From JASJBU01 sp963790775 (GTDB lineage: Bacteria > Pseudomonadota > Gammaproteobacteria > Chromatiales > Chromatiaceae): a stretch of DNA of 64,000 nt. This document shows, piece by piece, positions 9,511 through 18,911 of the stretch; the first letter of the stretch is position 1, and every line of letters starts with the position of its first letter. The position numbers were made by a program, and so were the translations under genes. The notes under the pieces were generated by a model. It was not told the DNA's origin. It did no database searches and saw nothing but the letters and a program-made list of their open reading frames with translations. The DNA is taken from positions 727,714 to 791,713 of the forward strand of contig CAWBPR010000011.1 of the NCBI GenBank assembly GCA_963790775.1, given 5' to 3'.

Positions 9511-11904
9511 ATGTACTTTGGACCGTTAGCGAACATCTGGCAGAAAAACGCCACTTCAGATAACCCGATTCTCCAGGAGTTGGAACAGCGAGTACGGGTT
9601 GAGCAGGTGGCGCTCCTCTATCGAAATTCCATGACTGGATTTGTAGTCAGTATAGTAACTGGAGCATTGTTGATTCTTGCGTTGGGTAATGTAATCCCTG
9701 CCTCACAACTGGGTATCTGGTATGCCGTTCTGCTGATAGTCACTGGTGCTAGGTATTATCTGACACGCCGCTATACACAAAGTACCGCAGAAGAAAAACA
9801 GGCTAATAACTGGGAAAGACTTTTTTTATGGGGAACAGGATTGGCCGGTCTCGTCTGGGGTTTGTCAATTATTCTGCTGTTTCCTGCCGATTCAGTGGTC
9901 CATCAGTTTTTTATAGCCCTCACCTTGGCTGGTCTTGTAGGTGGCTCAGTGGCAGTGTTTTCCGCTCGGCAATACGTCTATTTAGCCTTCTCCTTGACCA
10001 TTCTGATTCCTGTTATTCTTCGGTTTCTATATGAAAACGATGCAGTGCATACAGTCTTGGCGGTCATGGTTCTTGTCTATCTGGCGGGTATGACGATGAC
10101 CGCCAGAAACACCGAAAAAGCGATTAAGATTGCGCTGATGCTGAGATTTGACAACCAGGATCTGACAGAACAGATCACCAGACGCAAGCAGTCTGAAATG
10201 GCTTTAAGAGACAGCGAAGCCCGCTTCCGCGACTTTACTGAGTCAGCCGCCGATTTTTTCTGGGAGTTGGATGCGGAATTCAAGTTTATGGATGTTTCGG
10301 AACGCTTTCAGGAGATTACAGGATTACCTCGGAGTCGAGTGATCGGGTTGTCAAGCGAAGAGATTTTTAACGACAACTGCGCTGCTACAGATAAATTGTC
10401 TGAACTTCTCCGTTATTGTGCAGAATATCAGGCATTTGAAAATATAGAGTTGCAATGGATGACAGGGAAGTCAGCTACATCTCTGCTCCTGTTCAGCGGC
10501 AAACCAATTTTTGATGCCGATGATCACTTTCTAGGTTACCGGGGTGTCGGCCGTGATGTAACGGAAGAGAGACGCATCGCCGAGTTGATCAAGCACCAGG
10601 CGACACATGATGAACTCACCGGTCTGGTTAATCGCAGGGAGTTCATGCGCCGTCTTGAAAATGCTCTGATTCACAGTAAGCAGGGTGGTTCTTCGTATAC
10701 CCTCTGTTACCTTGATCTTGATCAATTTAAGATCGTTAATGATACGGTGGGTCATGCAGCGGGTGATGTACTGCTGAAAGAGGTCTCCGGGCTATTGCAT
10801 GGCAGACTTCGAACCCGCGATACCTTATCCAGGGTAGGGGGCGATGAATTTACCCTGTTACTGGAGAATTGCCAGCTAGAAGCTGGTGTGCAGATTGCTG
10901 AATCGATGCTGGCTATCCTGGCCGATTTCCGGTTTCACTGGGAGTCAAAAGAGTTTCAGATTGGCGCGAGTATCGGTGTAGTCTCGGTTACTGCAGATTA
11001 CGAAACGGCGCTTCAGGTGCTGAGTCATGCTGATCTTGCCTGTTATACGGCGAAGGAATTGGGCAGAAACCGGATCCATGTGTATCGCTCTGATGATCGT
11101 GAATTGACACGCATGGAACACGAAATGTCACTCGTATCCAAGTTGCAGGAGGCATTGAGAAACGATCTATTTCAACTCTATCTCCAGCCAATCTATTCAC
11201 TGGTCGATGGCCAAATTGAGCAATACGAGTTGTTACTGAGGCTGGAGGAGACGCCGGGCAAGCTGCTCTCTCCGAGAAGTTTTATACCAGCCGCAGAACG
11301 CTATGGCATTATGCACGAGATTGATCGATGGGTTATTGCAAATGCGTTTTCAGCTTATGCATTGAAATATGGAAGTTCGGGTGGGGTCACTTATTCGGTG
11401 AATCTGTCGGGTAACAGCCTGAATGATGCGAGTATTCTCGACTGGATCACCCTGCAATTCAGGAAAGCCGATGTGGCGCCAGAAAATATCTGCTTTGAGA
11501 TAACGGAAACCGCCGCGATTCGTAATCTGACACAGGCAAAAGAGTTGATCAAGGAACTGAAAGCTGAAGGTTGCCGATTTGCGCTGGATGATTTCGGCAG
11601 TGGGCTCAGTTCTTTTGCTTATATAAAGTATCTGCCGGTTGACTATCTGAAAATCGATGGTGGTTTTGTGTCTAATATGGCGAATGACACAACTGCGAGT
11701 GCAATGGTCTCGGCAATCAATGAAATGGGACATGCATTGGGAATCAAAACCATTGCCGAGCATGTAGAAAGCAAGGAGACTTTACAGGCACTGCGGAAAA
11801 TCGGCGTGGATTATGCCCAGGGTAATGCATTGAGCGAACCTGTTCCGCTTGACCGGAGTCCAGGAAAAGCAGACAAAGCTGCCATTGAGCTTTCGCTTAT
11901 TTGA
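9511..11904 (+). CDS. Membrane-anchored PAS-GGDEF-EAL c-di-GMP protein
   Basis: This 797-residue protein has six predicted membrane helices at about residues 43-195 (a MASE-like sensor), a PAS domain at about 225-345, GGDEF at about 365-530 and EAL at about 545-785. The diguanylate cyclase motif is intact (RVGGDEFTLL) with an RxxD inhibitory site just upstream (RTRD). The EAL signature reads E-L-L (QYELLLRLEE), but other phosphodiesterase residues are kept: FEITETA, DDFGSG, YLKIDGG and IAEHVES. It may therefore be bifunctional or mainly a cyclase. It probably couples a membrane signal to c-di-GMP level and motility. The gene stands alone, with the putative FliA-controlled gene downstream. Confidence 0.9.
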   Translation: MYFGPLANIWQKNATSDNPILQELEQRVRVEQVALLYRNSMTGFVVSIVTGALLILALGNVIPASQLGIWYAVLLIVTGARYYLTRRYTQSTAEEKQANNWERLFLWGTGLAGLVWGLSIILLFPADSVVHQFFIALTLAGLVGGSVAVFSARQYVYLAFSLTILIPVILRFLYENDAVHTVLAVMVLVYLAGMTMTARNTEKAIKIALMLRFDNQDLTEQITRRKQSEMALRDSEARFRDFTESAADFFWELDAEFKFMDVSERFQEITGLPRSRVIGLSSEEIFNDNCAATDKLSELLRYCAEYQAFENIELQWMTGKSATSLLLFSGKPIFDADDHFLGYRGVGRDVTEERRIAELIKHQATHDELTGLVNRREFMRRLENALIHSKQGGSSYTLCYLDLDQFKIVNDTVGHAAGDVLLKEVSGLLHGRLRTRDTLSRVGGDEFTLLLENCQLEAGVQIAESMLAILADFRFHWESKEFQIGASIGVVSVTADYETALQVLSHADLACYTAKELGRNRIHVYRSDDRELTRMEHEMSLVSKLQEALRNDLFQLYLQPIYSLVDGQIEQYELLLRLEETPGKLLSPRSFIPAAERYGIMHEIDRWVIANAFSAYALKYGSSGGVTYSVNLSGNSLNDASILDWITLQFRKADVAPENICFEITETAAIRNLTQAKELIKELKAEGCRFALDDFGSGLSSFAYIKYLPVDYLKIDGGFVSNMANDTTASAMVSAINEMGHALGIKTIAEHVESKETLQALRKIGVDYAQGNALSEPVPLDRSPGKADKAAIELSLI

Positions 11905-11945
11905 ATTTCAATGTATTAGCAATAGCTAAAGACCAAGAAAAACTC

Positions 11946-11972
11946 TCAAGTTCATAGAATTCAAGCCGACAG
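11946..11972 (+). promoter_or_regulatory. Putative sigma-28 (FliA) promoter
   Basis: TCAAG at 11946-11950, a 14-bp spacer and GCCGACAG at 11965-11972 closely match the gammaproteobacterial FliA consensus (TCAAG, 13-15 bp, GCCGATA). It lies about 35 bp upstream of the ATG at 12006, so the downstream gene is probably a late flagellar-class gene. This is a match by eye and untested. Confidence 0.6.
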
Positions 11973-12005
11973 TACCTAGCAACCATCCACTAAGGGGAAT
12001 GAATC

Positions 12006-13205
12006 ATGCTGGGAGTCGAACTCTATAACTTCGGTCAGAACAAACCCTTTGAGCCACACTTCGAGAGATTGCATTTCACACCGAGAAACACCGCTCAGGT
12101 GGATAGTCTTAGCAATGATTCCCGAACGACAAAACCACTCAATAGTATTCAGCAAATACTCAACCATAGGTTGTCTGATAAATTGGGGGCGCCAACCAAT
12201 ACACTTCCACTAAATGCTCAAGATAGCGCATTTGATGCAGAAGAAGTTGCAAATAATGTACTGGGAATGGTTCAGAATCGTCTGAAGCAGGCTGCCGCGG
12301 AAGGTGCTGGTCCGGAACAACTGCAATCCATGCGGGAACAGGCAATGTCCGGTATCGAACAAGGAACTCGTGAGGCCAGTGAATATCTGCAAAGTATGGG
12401 GTTGCTCGACGACTCAGTGGATGAGGGTATCAACCGGGTGAAGGATCTTCTTGCGCAAGGTTTGGAGCTGGATTTGGACACTAATACCGAGCAAGCCGTT
12501 GGCGGCACTCGACTGATTGATGTTGCGCATCGTTTTGAACGAAGCGCAGAAGCCTCATTTGAGCTTCAGGTCAGGACTCAGGATGGTGATCAGGTAACCC
12601 TGAAGTTCAGTCAGCTAGACAGTGAGCAGGGTTTTCTCGCATACCGGCAAACAGCGGACAGTGAGGAGTTGATTGCCCGTCATAGTGCAGTCTCCGGCAG
12701 TCGTTTTGAGATGTCTGTGGAAGGAGATCTAAATGCAGAGGAGCTCGCCGCCATCACGGATTTTACCCAGAACATCCAGCAGGTCAGTGAGAACTTTTTC
12801 GATGGTAATGTACAGGCAGCCTTCGAACAGGGGATGCAGCTTGGATTCGACACTGAGCAAATCGCCGGTTTCGCTCTGGCATTGGAGTATAGTCAAAGTA
12901 GTGTAGCCACCACCCGATATCGTGAAATCAGTGCTTTGGAGCAGACAGATGGTTTCAGGTTGCCAGGTCTGGATCAGGTCAAAGGACTGCTCAATCAGAT
13001 GAAGGGTGTTTTCGCACAGGCTCACGGGCTTTTTGAACAGTCGGAACAGGCCGCATCAGGCATGCTGACTGGTTTTATGTCGCATCATCCCAAAGCAGGT
13101 GAGTTTTCTGAACGACTACATCGACATGGCGATGACGAAATTAAAGATGTCGCTGAGAAACTTGTCAGGCATGTCAGCGACGAGCATGAGGATCATGACG
13201 ACTGA
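12006..13205 (+). CDS. DUF5610-like protein, probably expressed with late flagellar genes
   Basis: This 399-residue protein is acidic and helix-rich, with no signal peptide or membrane segment. The segment NSIQQILNHRLSDKLGAPTNTLPLNAQDSAFDAEEVANNVLGMV resembles the DUF5610 family seen in flagellated gammaproteobacteria; this assignment is from memory and tentative. A central amphipathic helical region is followed by a beta-rich region (SFELQVRTQDGDQVTLKFSQL) and a helical C-terminus ending in a His/Asp/Glu-rich tail (HVSDEHEDHDD). A GGGGA-type ribosome site precedes the ATG, and a FliA-like promoter lies at 11946-11972, suggesting a role linked to motility or the cell surface. The molecular function is unknown. 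Confidence 0.65.
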   Translation: MLGVELYNFGQNKPFEPHFERLHFTPRNTAQVDSLSNDSRTTKPLNSIQQILNHRLSDKLGAPTNTLPLNAQDSAFDAEEVANNVLGMVQNRLKQAAAEGAGPEQLQSMREQAMSGIEQGTREASEYLQSMGLLDDSVDEGINRVKDLLAQGLELDLDTNTEQAVGGTRLIDVAHRFERSAEASFELQVRTQDGDQVTLKFSQLDSEQGFLAYRQTADSEELIARHSAVSGSRFEMSVEGDLNAEELAAITDFTQNIQQVSENFFDGNVQAAFEQGMQLGFDTEQIAGFALALEYSQSSVATTRYREISALEQTDGFRLPGLDQVKGLLNQMKGVFAQAHGLFEQSEQAASGMLTGFMSHHPKAGEFSERLHRHGDDEIKDVAEKLVRHVSDEHEDHDD

Positions 13206-13220
13206 TCATCTGCTGAGCAG

Positions 13221-13637
13221 TCAGAAGCCTTGTAGCAACTCGCTGAGTTTTACAACGAGCTGACCATATCCGCGGTCCATATACAGACCAAATTGTGCAA
13301 TGCAGGAATAGGCAACTGCGAATTGCGCCAGGGCATAGGCGGAAATGGTGAATTGACTCAGACTAATGACTCCTATGCCAAATTGCGAGATATTGATGAC
13401 TCCAACAGCAAATTGGCCAATCGCTATGAATCCTTTTGCGACGACCGGTGTTTTATTGGGCCTGTATTTAAAGGAAACATGGACTAATGGCATGCCCAGC
13501 ACCTTGGTGTTGGATATATATTCATATCCCCAACCGTCCCATTTTTCCCTGGCGGGGTAAGGGGCGCCGCACTCAGGGCATGAAAATGCCTGGTCACTGA
13601 CCCGATGTTTACATTCACGGCATGCATTCATCGTCAA
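13221..13637 (-). CDS. Zinc-ribbon protein with hydrophobic QF(A/G)I repeats
   Basis: This 138-residue protein has an N-terminal zinc ribbon with two CxxC knuckles (CRECKHRVSDQAFSCPECG), then a linker (about 30-62), then repeats of six to seven residues. GFIAIGQFAVGVINISQFGIGV and ISLSQFTISAYALAQFAVAY give a periodic Q-F-(A/G)-(I/V) pattern. Such periodicity suggests a short beta-helix or a hydrophobic hairpin that sits in or on the membrane. It starts 11 bases after the ettA stop and is probably cotranscribed with it. No function is assigned. Proteins of this style occur as 'zinc ribbon domain-containing protein' in many proteobacteria. Confidence 0.72.
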   Translation of the reverse strand: MTMNACRECKHRVSDQAFSCPECGAPYPAREKWDGWGYEYISNTKVLGMPLVHVSFKYRPNKTPVVAKGFIAIGQFAVGVINISQFGIGVISLSQFTISAYALAQFAVAYSCIAQFGLYMDRGYGQLVVKLSELLQGF

Positions 13638-13648
13638 CTCTTCAAAAA

Positions 13649-15322
13649 CTACATGGATGCCCTGATTCGTTTATATTTGATACGATGCGGCTGATCAGCT
13701 TCCACCCCCAAGCGCCGCTTCCGGTCGGCTTCATAATCCGCATAGTTACCCTCGAACCAGACAACCTGAGAATCGCTTTCAAAGGCAAGGATATGGGTGG
13801 CGATACGGTCCAGGAACCAACGGTCATGGCTGATGATTACCGCACAGCCGGGGAAAGTGAGCAGCGCCTCTTCCAATGCCCGCAGGGTCTCGACGTCCAG
13901 GTCATTGGTCGGCTCATCAAGCAGCAGCAGGTTGCCGCCGCTCTTGAGTAGCTTAGCCAGGTGAACCCGGTTACGCTCACCGCCGGAAAGATTGCCAATG
14001 CGTTTCTGCTGGTCTGAACCTTTGAAATTGAAATGACTGACATAGGCCCGGGACTGCATCTCGAAACGGTCCACAGTGATGATGTCCTGATTATCGGAAA
14101 TCTCCTCCCATACCGTCTTGCTGTCATCCAGCGTGTCGCGGCTTTGATCCACATGGGCGATCTGCACGGAATCTCCGATATGCAATTCTCCGCTGTCCGG
14201 TTGCTCCTGGCCGGTGAGGAGACGGAACAGGGTGGTCTTGCCTGCGCCATTCGGACCTATGATGCCGACAATTCCACCCTTGGGGAGATTGAAGGTGATG
14301 TCGTCATACAAAACACGCTCACCATAGGCTTTGCCCAGGCCTTTTGCCTCAATCACCAGGTCGCCCAGCCTGGGGCCGGGTGGTATGTAGATTTCGTTGG
14401 TTTCATTGCGCTTCTGGAATTCCTGAGACTGCAGTTCTTCGAAACGCTGCAAGCGCGCCTTGCTCTTTGCATGACGGCCCTTGGGGTTGCTGCGCACCCA
14501 TTCAAGCTCATGTTTCATGGACCGGATATGGGCCGCCTCCTGTTTTTGCTCACTCTCCAGTCGCTGCTCTTTCTGCTCCAGCCAGGAGGAGTAGTTGCCC
14601 TCCCAGGGGATTCCGTAACCACGGTCCAGTTCCAGGATCCAGCCCGCCACATTGTCCAGGAAATAGCGGTCATGGGTCACCGCAACCACGGTGCCTGGAT
14701 ACTCGTGAAGGAATCGCTCCAGCCAGGCGACGGACTCAGCATCCAGATGGTTGGTGGGTTCGTCCAACAGCAGCATATCCGGTTTTTCCAGCAACAGTCT
14801 GCAGAGTGCGACACGGCGACGTTCACCCCCCGATAGCTTACTGACTTCGGCATCCCAGGGCGGCAGACGCAGGGCATCTGCGGCAATCTCCATCTGCCGT
14901 TCGATGTTATGCCCGTCTGTGGTTTGAATGATGTTTTCCAGTTCTGCCTGCTCTTTGGCCAGAGCATCGAAATCCGCATCAGGCTCGGCATAGGCGGCAT
15001 AGACCTCATCCAGCCGCTGCAAGGCATGCTTGGTCTCACCCATTGCCTCTTCCACATTACCGCGCACATCCTTGCTTTCGTCCAGCAGAGGTTCCTGAGA
15101 GAGATATCCGATACGGATGCCGGGTTGCGGACGCGCCTCACCCTCGATTTCAGTATCGAGTCCGGCCATGATCTTAAGCAGGGTCGATTTACCGGCGCCA
15201 TTGAGTCCCAGTACGCCTATTTTGGCTCCGGGAAAAAATGAGAGGGAGATGTCACGCAGGATTTCGCGTTTTGGTGGGACAACTTTTCCCACACGGTTCA
15301 TGGTGAAAATATACTGGGCCAT
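13649..15322 (-). CDS. ettA: Energy-dependent translational throttle protein EttA (ABC-F)
   Basis: This 557-residue ABC-F protein has two ATPase cassettes without membrane domains. Walker A motifs are GLNGAGKST and GPNGAGKTT, signatures are LSGGERRRVALC and LSGGERNRVHLAK, and Walker B regions are LLLDEPTNHLD and LLLDEPTNDLD. The N-terminus MAQYIFTMNRVGKVVPPKREIL is characteristic of EttA. EttA binds the ribosomal E site and gates entry into elongation according to the ATP/ADP ratio. The linker between cassettes (EQKEQRLESEQKQEAAHIRSM region) is the P-site tRNA interaction motif. Length is full. It probably shares a transcript with the downstream zinc-ribbon gene. Confidence 0.96.
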   Translation of the reverse strand: MAQYIFTMNRVGKVVPPKREILRDISLSFFPGAKIGVLGLNGAGKSTLLKIMAGLDTEIEGEARPQPGIRIGYLSQEPLLDESKDVRGNVEEAMGETKHALQRLDEVYAAYAEPDADFDALAKEQAELENIIQTTDGHNIERQMEIAADALRLPPWDAEVSKLSGGERRRVALCRLLLEKPDMLLLDEPTNHLDAESVAWLERFLHEYPGTVVAVTHDRYFLDNVAGWILELDRGYGIPWEGNYSSWLEQKEQRLESEQKQEAAHIRSMKHELEWVRSNPKGRHAKSKARLQRFEELQSQEFQKRNETNEIYIPPGPRLGDLVIEAKGLGKAYGERVLYDDITFNLPKGGIVGIIGPNGAGKTTLFRLLTGQEQPDSGELHIGDSVQIAHVDQSRDTLDDSKTVWEEISDNQDIITVDRFEMQSRAYVSHFNFKGSDQQKRIGNLSGGERNRVHLAKLLKSGGNLLLLDEPTNDLDVETLRALEEALLTFPGCAVIISHDRWFLDRIATHILAFESDSQVVWFEGNYADYEADRKRRLGVEADQPHRIKYKRIRASM

Positions 15323-15618
15323 TGGGGTTTCTAGTCAGTTAGATAGGGATGGGCTTATCGCAGTGAAGCCAGATTCTATCACGGGGCAGATACTCATCTC
15401 CATGCGCACGCGAGATCATTTTGTAAGCAGCGGGTGACGCATTCCGGCGATTGTGTGTCAGTGTGTGTGGCTATAGAAAAAGCATGCAGGGCCGCCATAG
15501 CTGAGACGGTGATTATTCATAGATATCCGGCTCGGTTGAATAAAAGCATAATTTCGGTAGTGTTTTCCTTATTACGAAGGAATCCTGCTGGTTCTGAGTT
15601 TAAAAGTAAGAGGTAACT

Positions 15619-16520
15619 ATGGAGATTGATGTAAACAAGCGACATGCAGGCAAAACGATAGGTGCTGTTGTTATGATCGCTTTTCTTTCTGTCGAGTCAG
15701 CTATTTGTGGCTGTACCCGTTGGTCATGTGGCGGTAGCGACTCTGTTTGGAGACGTTCAGAATGAACCATACCCTGAAGGCCTGCATGTACCGGTCAATC
15801 CGCTCTATAACTGGTTTTTGTTTGATGTCCGGCAGAAGAGTCACAAGGAAACCGCCAACGTCCCCTCACAGGATCAATTGCAGACCCGCCTGGATGTCAG
15901 CGTGCAGTACCGCTTGGTGAGAGAGATGGCGCCGCAGATTCTACAGGGAACAGGCACGGCTGAGGATGCAGTAAGGGTTCACCTGGTGCCAAAGCTGCGC
16001 TCAATGCTGCGGGAACAGGGTAAAACAATCAAACGGGCGGAAGACTTCTTTCAGGAGCAGACTCAGAATATGTTGCAGGTCGCGTTACTCGAGGGGTTAC
16101 GTGAATAACTGGGACCGAAGGGCATGGAAGTACAGGCGGTACTGATACGAGATATTAATTTACCTGCCTTCATAACCAAGGCGATTGAGGCAAAAAAGGA
16201 GTGGGAGCAGGAGGTGGAGAAACAGAAGGCAGAGCTTGAGCGTTTCCGTACTGAGCAGCAACAGAAGATTGCTGCGGCTGCGGCAGAACGCGAAGCCTCT
16301 GAAGAGCAGGCGGCAAGGAAACGAGTGCTGGCCGATGCTCAGGCATTTGAAATCAAAAAGCTCAACGAAGCCTATAGGCGCCAGCCCTTTCAATTTAAAA
16401 TTGAAGGCGCTCGAGGCGCTGCAATCTATCAGTAAGGATCCGGCAGCTAAACTCTATTTTCTCTATGGAGATAGCCCTGATCCACTGCCGCTGATGCATT
16501 TAGGCGAAATACGGAAATAA
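15619..16520 (+). pseudogene. Decayed prohibitin-family (SPFH/Band 7) gene
   Basis: The sequence reads as one prohibitin-like protein only if three lesions are repaired. An ATG at 15619 with a good AGAGGT site starts a membrane anchor, and the frame breaks at about 15680-15690. The SPFH domain resumes as VAVPVGHVAVATLFGDVQ and runs to LLEGLRE, where an in-frame TAA stands at 16106-16108. The same frame continues LGPKGMEVQAVLIRDINLP and the coiled-coil EVEKQKAELERFRTEQQQK region. A second frameshift at about 16380-16400 moves the C-terminus (LKALEALQSISKDPAAKLYFLYGDSP) to another frame. Intact homologues are inner-membrane scaffold proteins. Three independent disruptions favour real decay over one sequencing error. 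Confidence 0.85.
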
Positions 16521-16634
16521 CAACTACAAGTTCGGGCTAGATTGACGAAACTGAGTAGTTGTAAACCCCTTGAAATTTGGTCAGCCGAAGCCTGGCAGCA
16601 TTGAACGTTCGAGATGCAGGGTTATGTTCTCAGA

Positions 16635-18908
16635 TTACGACCTATGCTCACCTACCGCATGCTGCAATACCTTGGCAGGTGTTGGATTTTTCTCAGCGGG
16701 CTGTTTTGGGTGAACGGTGGATTCATCAATCAGCTCCAACAATTCGGTTTCCGGAACAGCTCGACTGAAATGGAAACCCTGAGCCAGGGTGCAACCCGAT
16801 CGTTTCAGGTAATTTCTCTGCGATGGGTTCTCCACGCCTTCGGCAATCAGATCAAGATTCAACCCCTTGGCCATGGCAATGATGGCCTCGACAATAGAGT
16901 TGTCGCCCCTGGCCTTGATGCCATTGACAAAGGACCGGTCCATCTTGAGGGTGTTGATTGGCAGGGTTTGCAGGTAACCCAGTGACGAGTACCCGGTGCC
17001 GAAATCATCGATAGCGATGCGTATACCCTTCTTTGACAGAGAAGACAAAGTCTCTATGGCCCGCTCCATATCCTGCATGATCTCACTCTCGGTGATCTCC
17101 AGTTCCAGCACGTTTCTCGGCAGATTGTGCTTTTTAATGATTTTCAACACCTTCGGCACGAAATCATTCGTCTCCAGTTGTTGCACAGAGATGTTGACTG
17201 CAAGACTGAGCTTCAGTCTGTATTGAATGAGCCAGCGGCTGACATCCTCGCATGCTCTGTTCAGCATCCACTCACCGAGTTGTACGATGAGGCCGGTATC
17301 TTCCGCCACCTGGATAAAATCAACAGGGTTCAGCAATCCTCTCTCCGGATGCATCCATCTGACCAGGGCTTCGATGCCCACGATTTTATTATTTTGAATG
17401 TCGACCTGGGGCTGATAGAAGACCCGCAATTCATTATTTTCGATGGCTTTCCTGAGTCCGTTCTCAATGTCCAGGGAGTGTGAATAGAGGTGCTTCATAC
17501 TTTCCGTATAAAAGGCATATCCGTTCTTCCCTGAATACTTGACCTGATACATCGCGATGTCGGCATTTTTAATCAGGGCCTCCCGGGTGTCGCCATGATC
17601 GGGGAAAAGGGAGATGCCGATGCTGAAGCTGACAAAGATCTCTTCGTCACCAATGTGGAAGGAATCTGAGAACAGGCTGAGAATCTTCTTCGCCAGGCTT
17701 CTGGCGTCAACTTCACTGACTATTTCGGGAATCAGCAGGTTGAACTCATCACCACCGACCCGGGCCAGTGTATCGGCTTCGCGCAGACCGGTTTTCAAAC
17801 GATGCGCTACTTGCTGGAGTAATTCATCACCCACAAAGTGACCGAGGGAGTCATTGATGATCTTGAATCTGTCCATATCCAGATAAAGCACAGCGACGCG
17901 TTTACCGCTGCGCTTCGACTGCGCCAGCGCCATGTTCAGTCGATCTCTGAACAATGTGCGGTTGGGCAGGTTGGTCAGCAGGTCGTGATAGAGTTGATGT
18001 TTGATCAGTTCCTCGGCCTGCTTTCGTTCTGTAATATCTCTGGCGACACCATAGGTGCCGATAAACTCTTTCTTTTCAGCATGGTCTATCGTATAGACGC
18101 CAATCGAGCTGAGCTCAATGGGCACGGAGCGAGATTCGAAATAACGCGGGGAGTCACAGTCTTTACAGCGCAGCCGAATTTCAACGCTTTTTGTGGCACG
18201 GTTTCCCGTGCGCCTTTCATTAAACGTGCAGTGCGCATGTTCCAGGTCATCCGGGAAGATGAGTTTGGAAAAATGCTCGCCGATTATCTCATCCTGCTGG
18301 AAGCCAAGCAGGGTCTCTATGCGTTCATTGACAAAGGCAAATTTTCCTTCCTGGTCCAGCAGGTAGATCATGTCAGGAGAGTTGTTGACAATGAATCTAT
18401 GCAGGCTTTCAGACTCCTCGAGGCGTAGCTGGATAGATTTGTTCTCTTCCTGAAGACGGCGCTTTTCGAGTACGTTTGAGATCGACCGCAGCAGTTCGTC
18501 GGGGGCATAAGGTTTGCGTAGAAAATCATGTGCGCCGCGACGTAACGCCTGGGTCGCGTGATTAAAAGTAGTTTCTCCGCTGACGATGATGACATCAGAC
18601 CCGATGTTCTCACGATTGATGAACTCCATGACCTTCTGGCCACTCAAGTCAGGCATATTGAGGTCCAGAAGGATTAGTTCATAGCGGCGTTCTTTCAACT
18701 TCTCTATTGCTTCAATGCCGCCTCCCGCCACGATTGCTTCATATCCGGAGAGCCGCAATAATTCTTTCAGGCTATCCCGGGCCCTGGGTTCGTCATCTAC
18801 AACCAGAATACGGGCCAGAAAGCGCTTTTTTTTCTGGAGCTTGATGAGTTGTCCAGATAGATCGTCTACCTTGGGGTTAATGCCATGCCAGGGTACCGGA
18901 TAACTCAT
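16635..18908 (-). CDS. Response regulator with REC-PAS-GGDEF-EAL domains
   Basis: This 757-residue protein has a receiver domain (about 32-150; ILVVDDEP acidic pair and phospho-acceptor Asp in LILLDLNMPDLSG), a PAS domain (about 168-300; IVNNSPDMIYLLDQEGKFAFV), GGDEF (about 310-475; RVGGDEFNLL, with an READ inhibitory site) and EAL (about 485-735; IEALVRWMHPERG, EITESEIM, DDFGTGYSS, LKMDRSF, AEGVEN). Both catalytic motifs are intact, so it may make or degrade c-di-GMP under control of phosphorylation. It starts three bases after the stop of an HDOD-GAF histidine kinase, its probable partner. It ends near the decayed prohibitin gene. Confidence 0.93.
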   Translation of the reverse strand: MSYPVPWHGINPKVDDLSGQLIKLQKKKRFLARILVVDDEPRARDSLKELLRLSGYEAIVAGGGIEAIEKLKERRYELILLDLNMPDLSGQKVMEFINRENIGSDVIIVSGETTFNHATQALRRGAHDFLRKPYAPDELLRSISNVLEKRRLQEENKSIQLRLEESESLHRFIVNNSPDMIYLLDQEGKFAFVNERIETLLGFQQDEIIGEHFSKLIFPDDLEHAHCTFNERRTGNRATKSVEIRLRCKDCDSPRYFESRSVPIELSSIGVYTIDHAEKKEFIGTYGVARDITERKQAEELIKHQLYHDLLTNLPNRTLFRDRLNMALAQSKRSGKRVAVLYLDMDRFKIINDSLGHFVGDELLQQVAHRLKTGLREADTLARVGGDEFNLLIPEIVSEVDARSLAKKILSLFSDSFHIGDEEIFVSFSIGISLFPDHGDTREALIKNADIAMYQVKYSGKNGYAFYTESMKHLYSHSLDIENGLRKAIENNELRVFYQPQVDIQNNKIVGIEALVRWMHPERGLLNPVDFIQVAEDTGLIVQLGEWMLNRACEDVSRWLIQYRLKLSLAVNISVQQLETNDFVPKVLKIIKKHNLPRNVLELEITESEIMQDMERAIETLSSLSKKGIRIAIDDFGTGYSSLGYLQTLPINTLKMDRSFVNGIKARGDNSIVEAIIAMAKGLNLDLIAEGVENPSQRNYLKRSGCTLAQGFHFSRAVPETELLELIDESTVHPKQPAEKNPTPAKVLQHAVGEHRS

Positions 18909-18911
18909 GGG

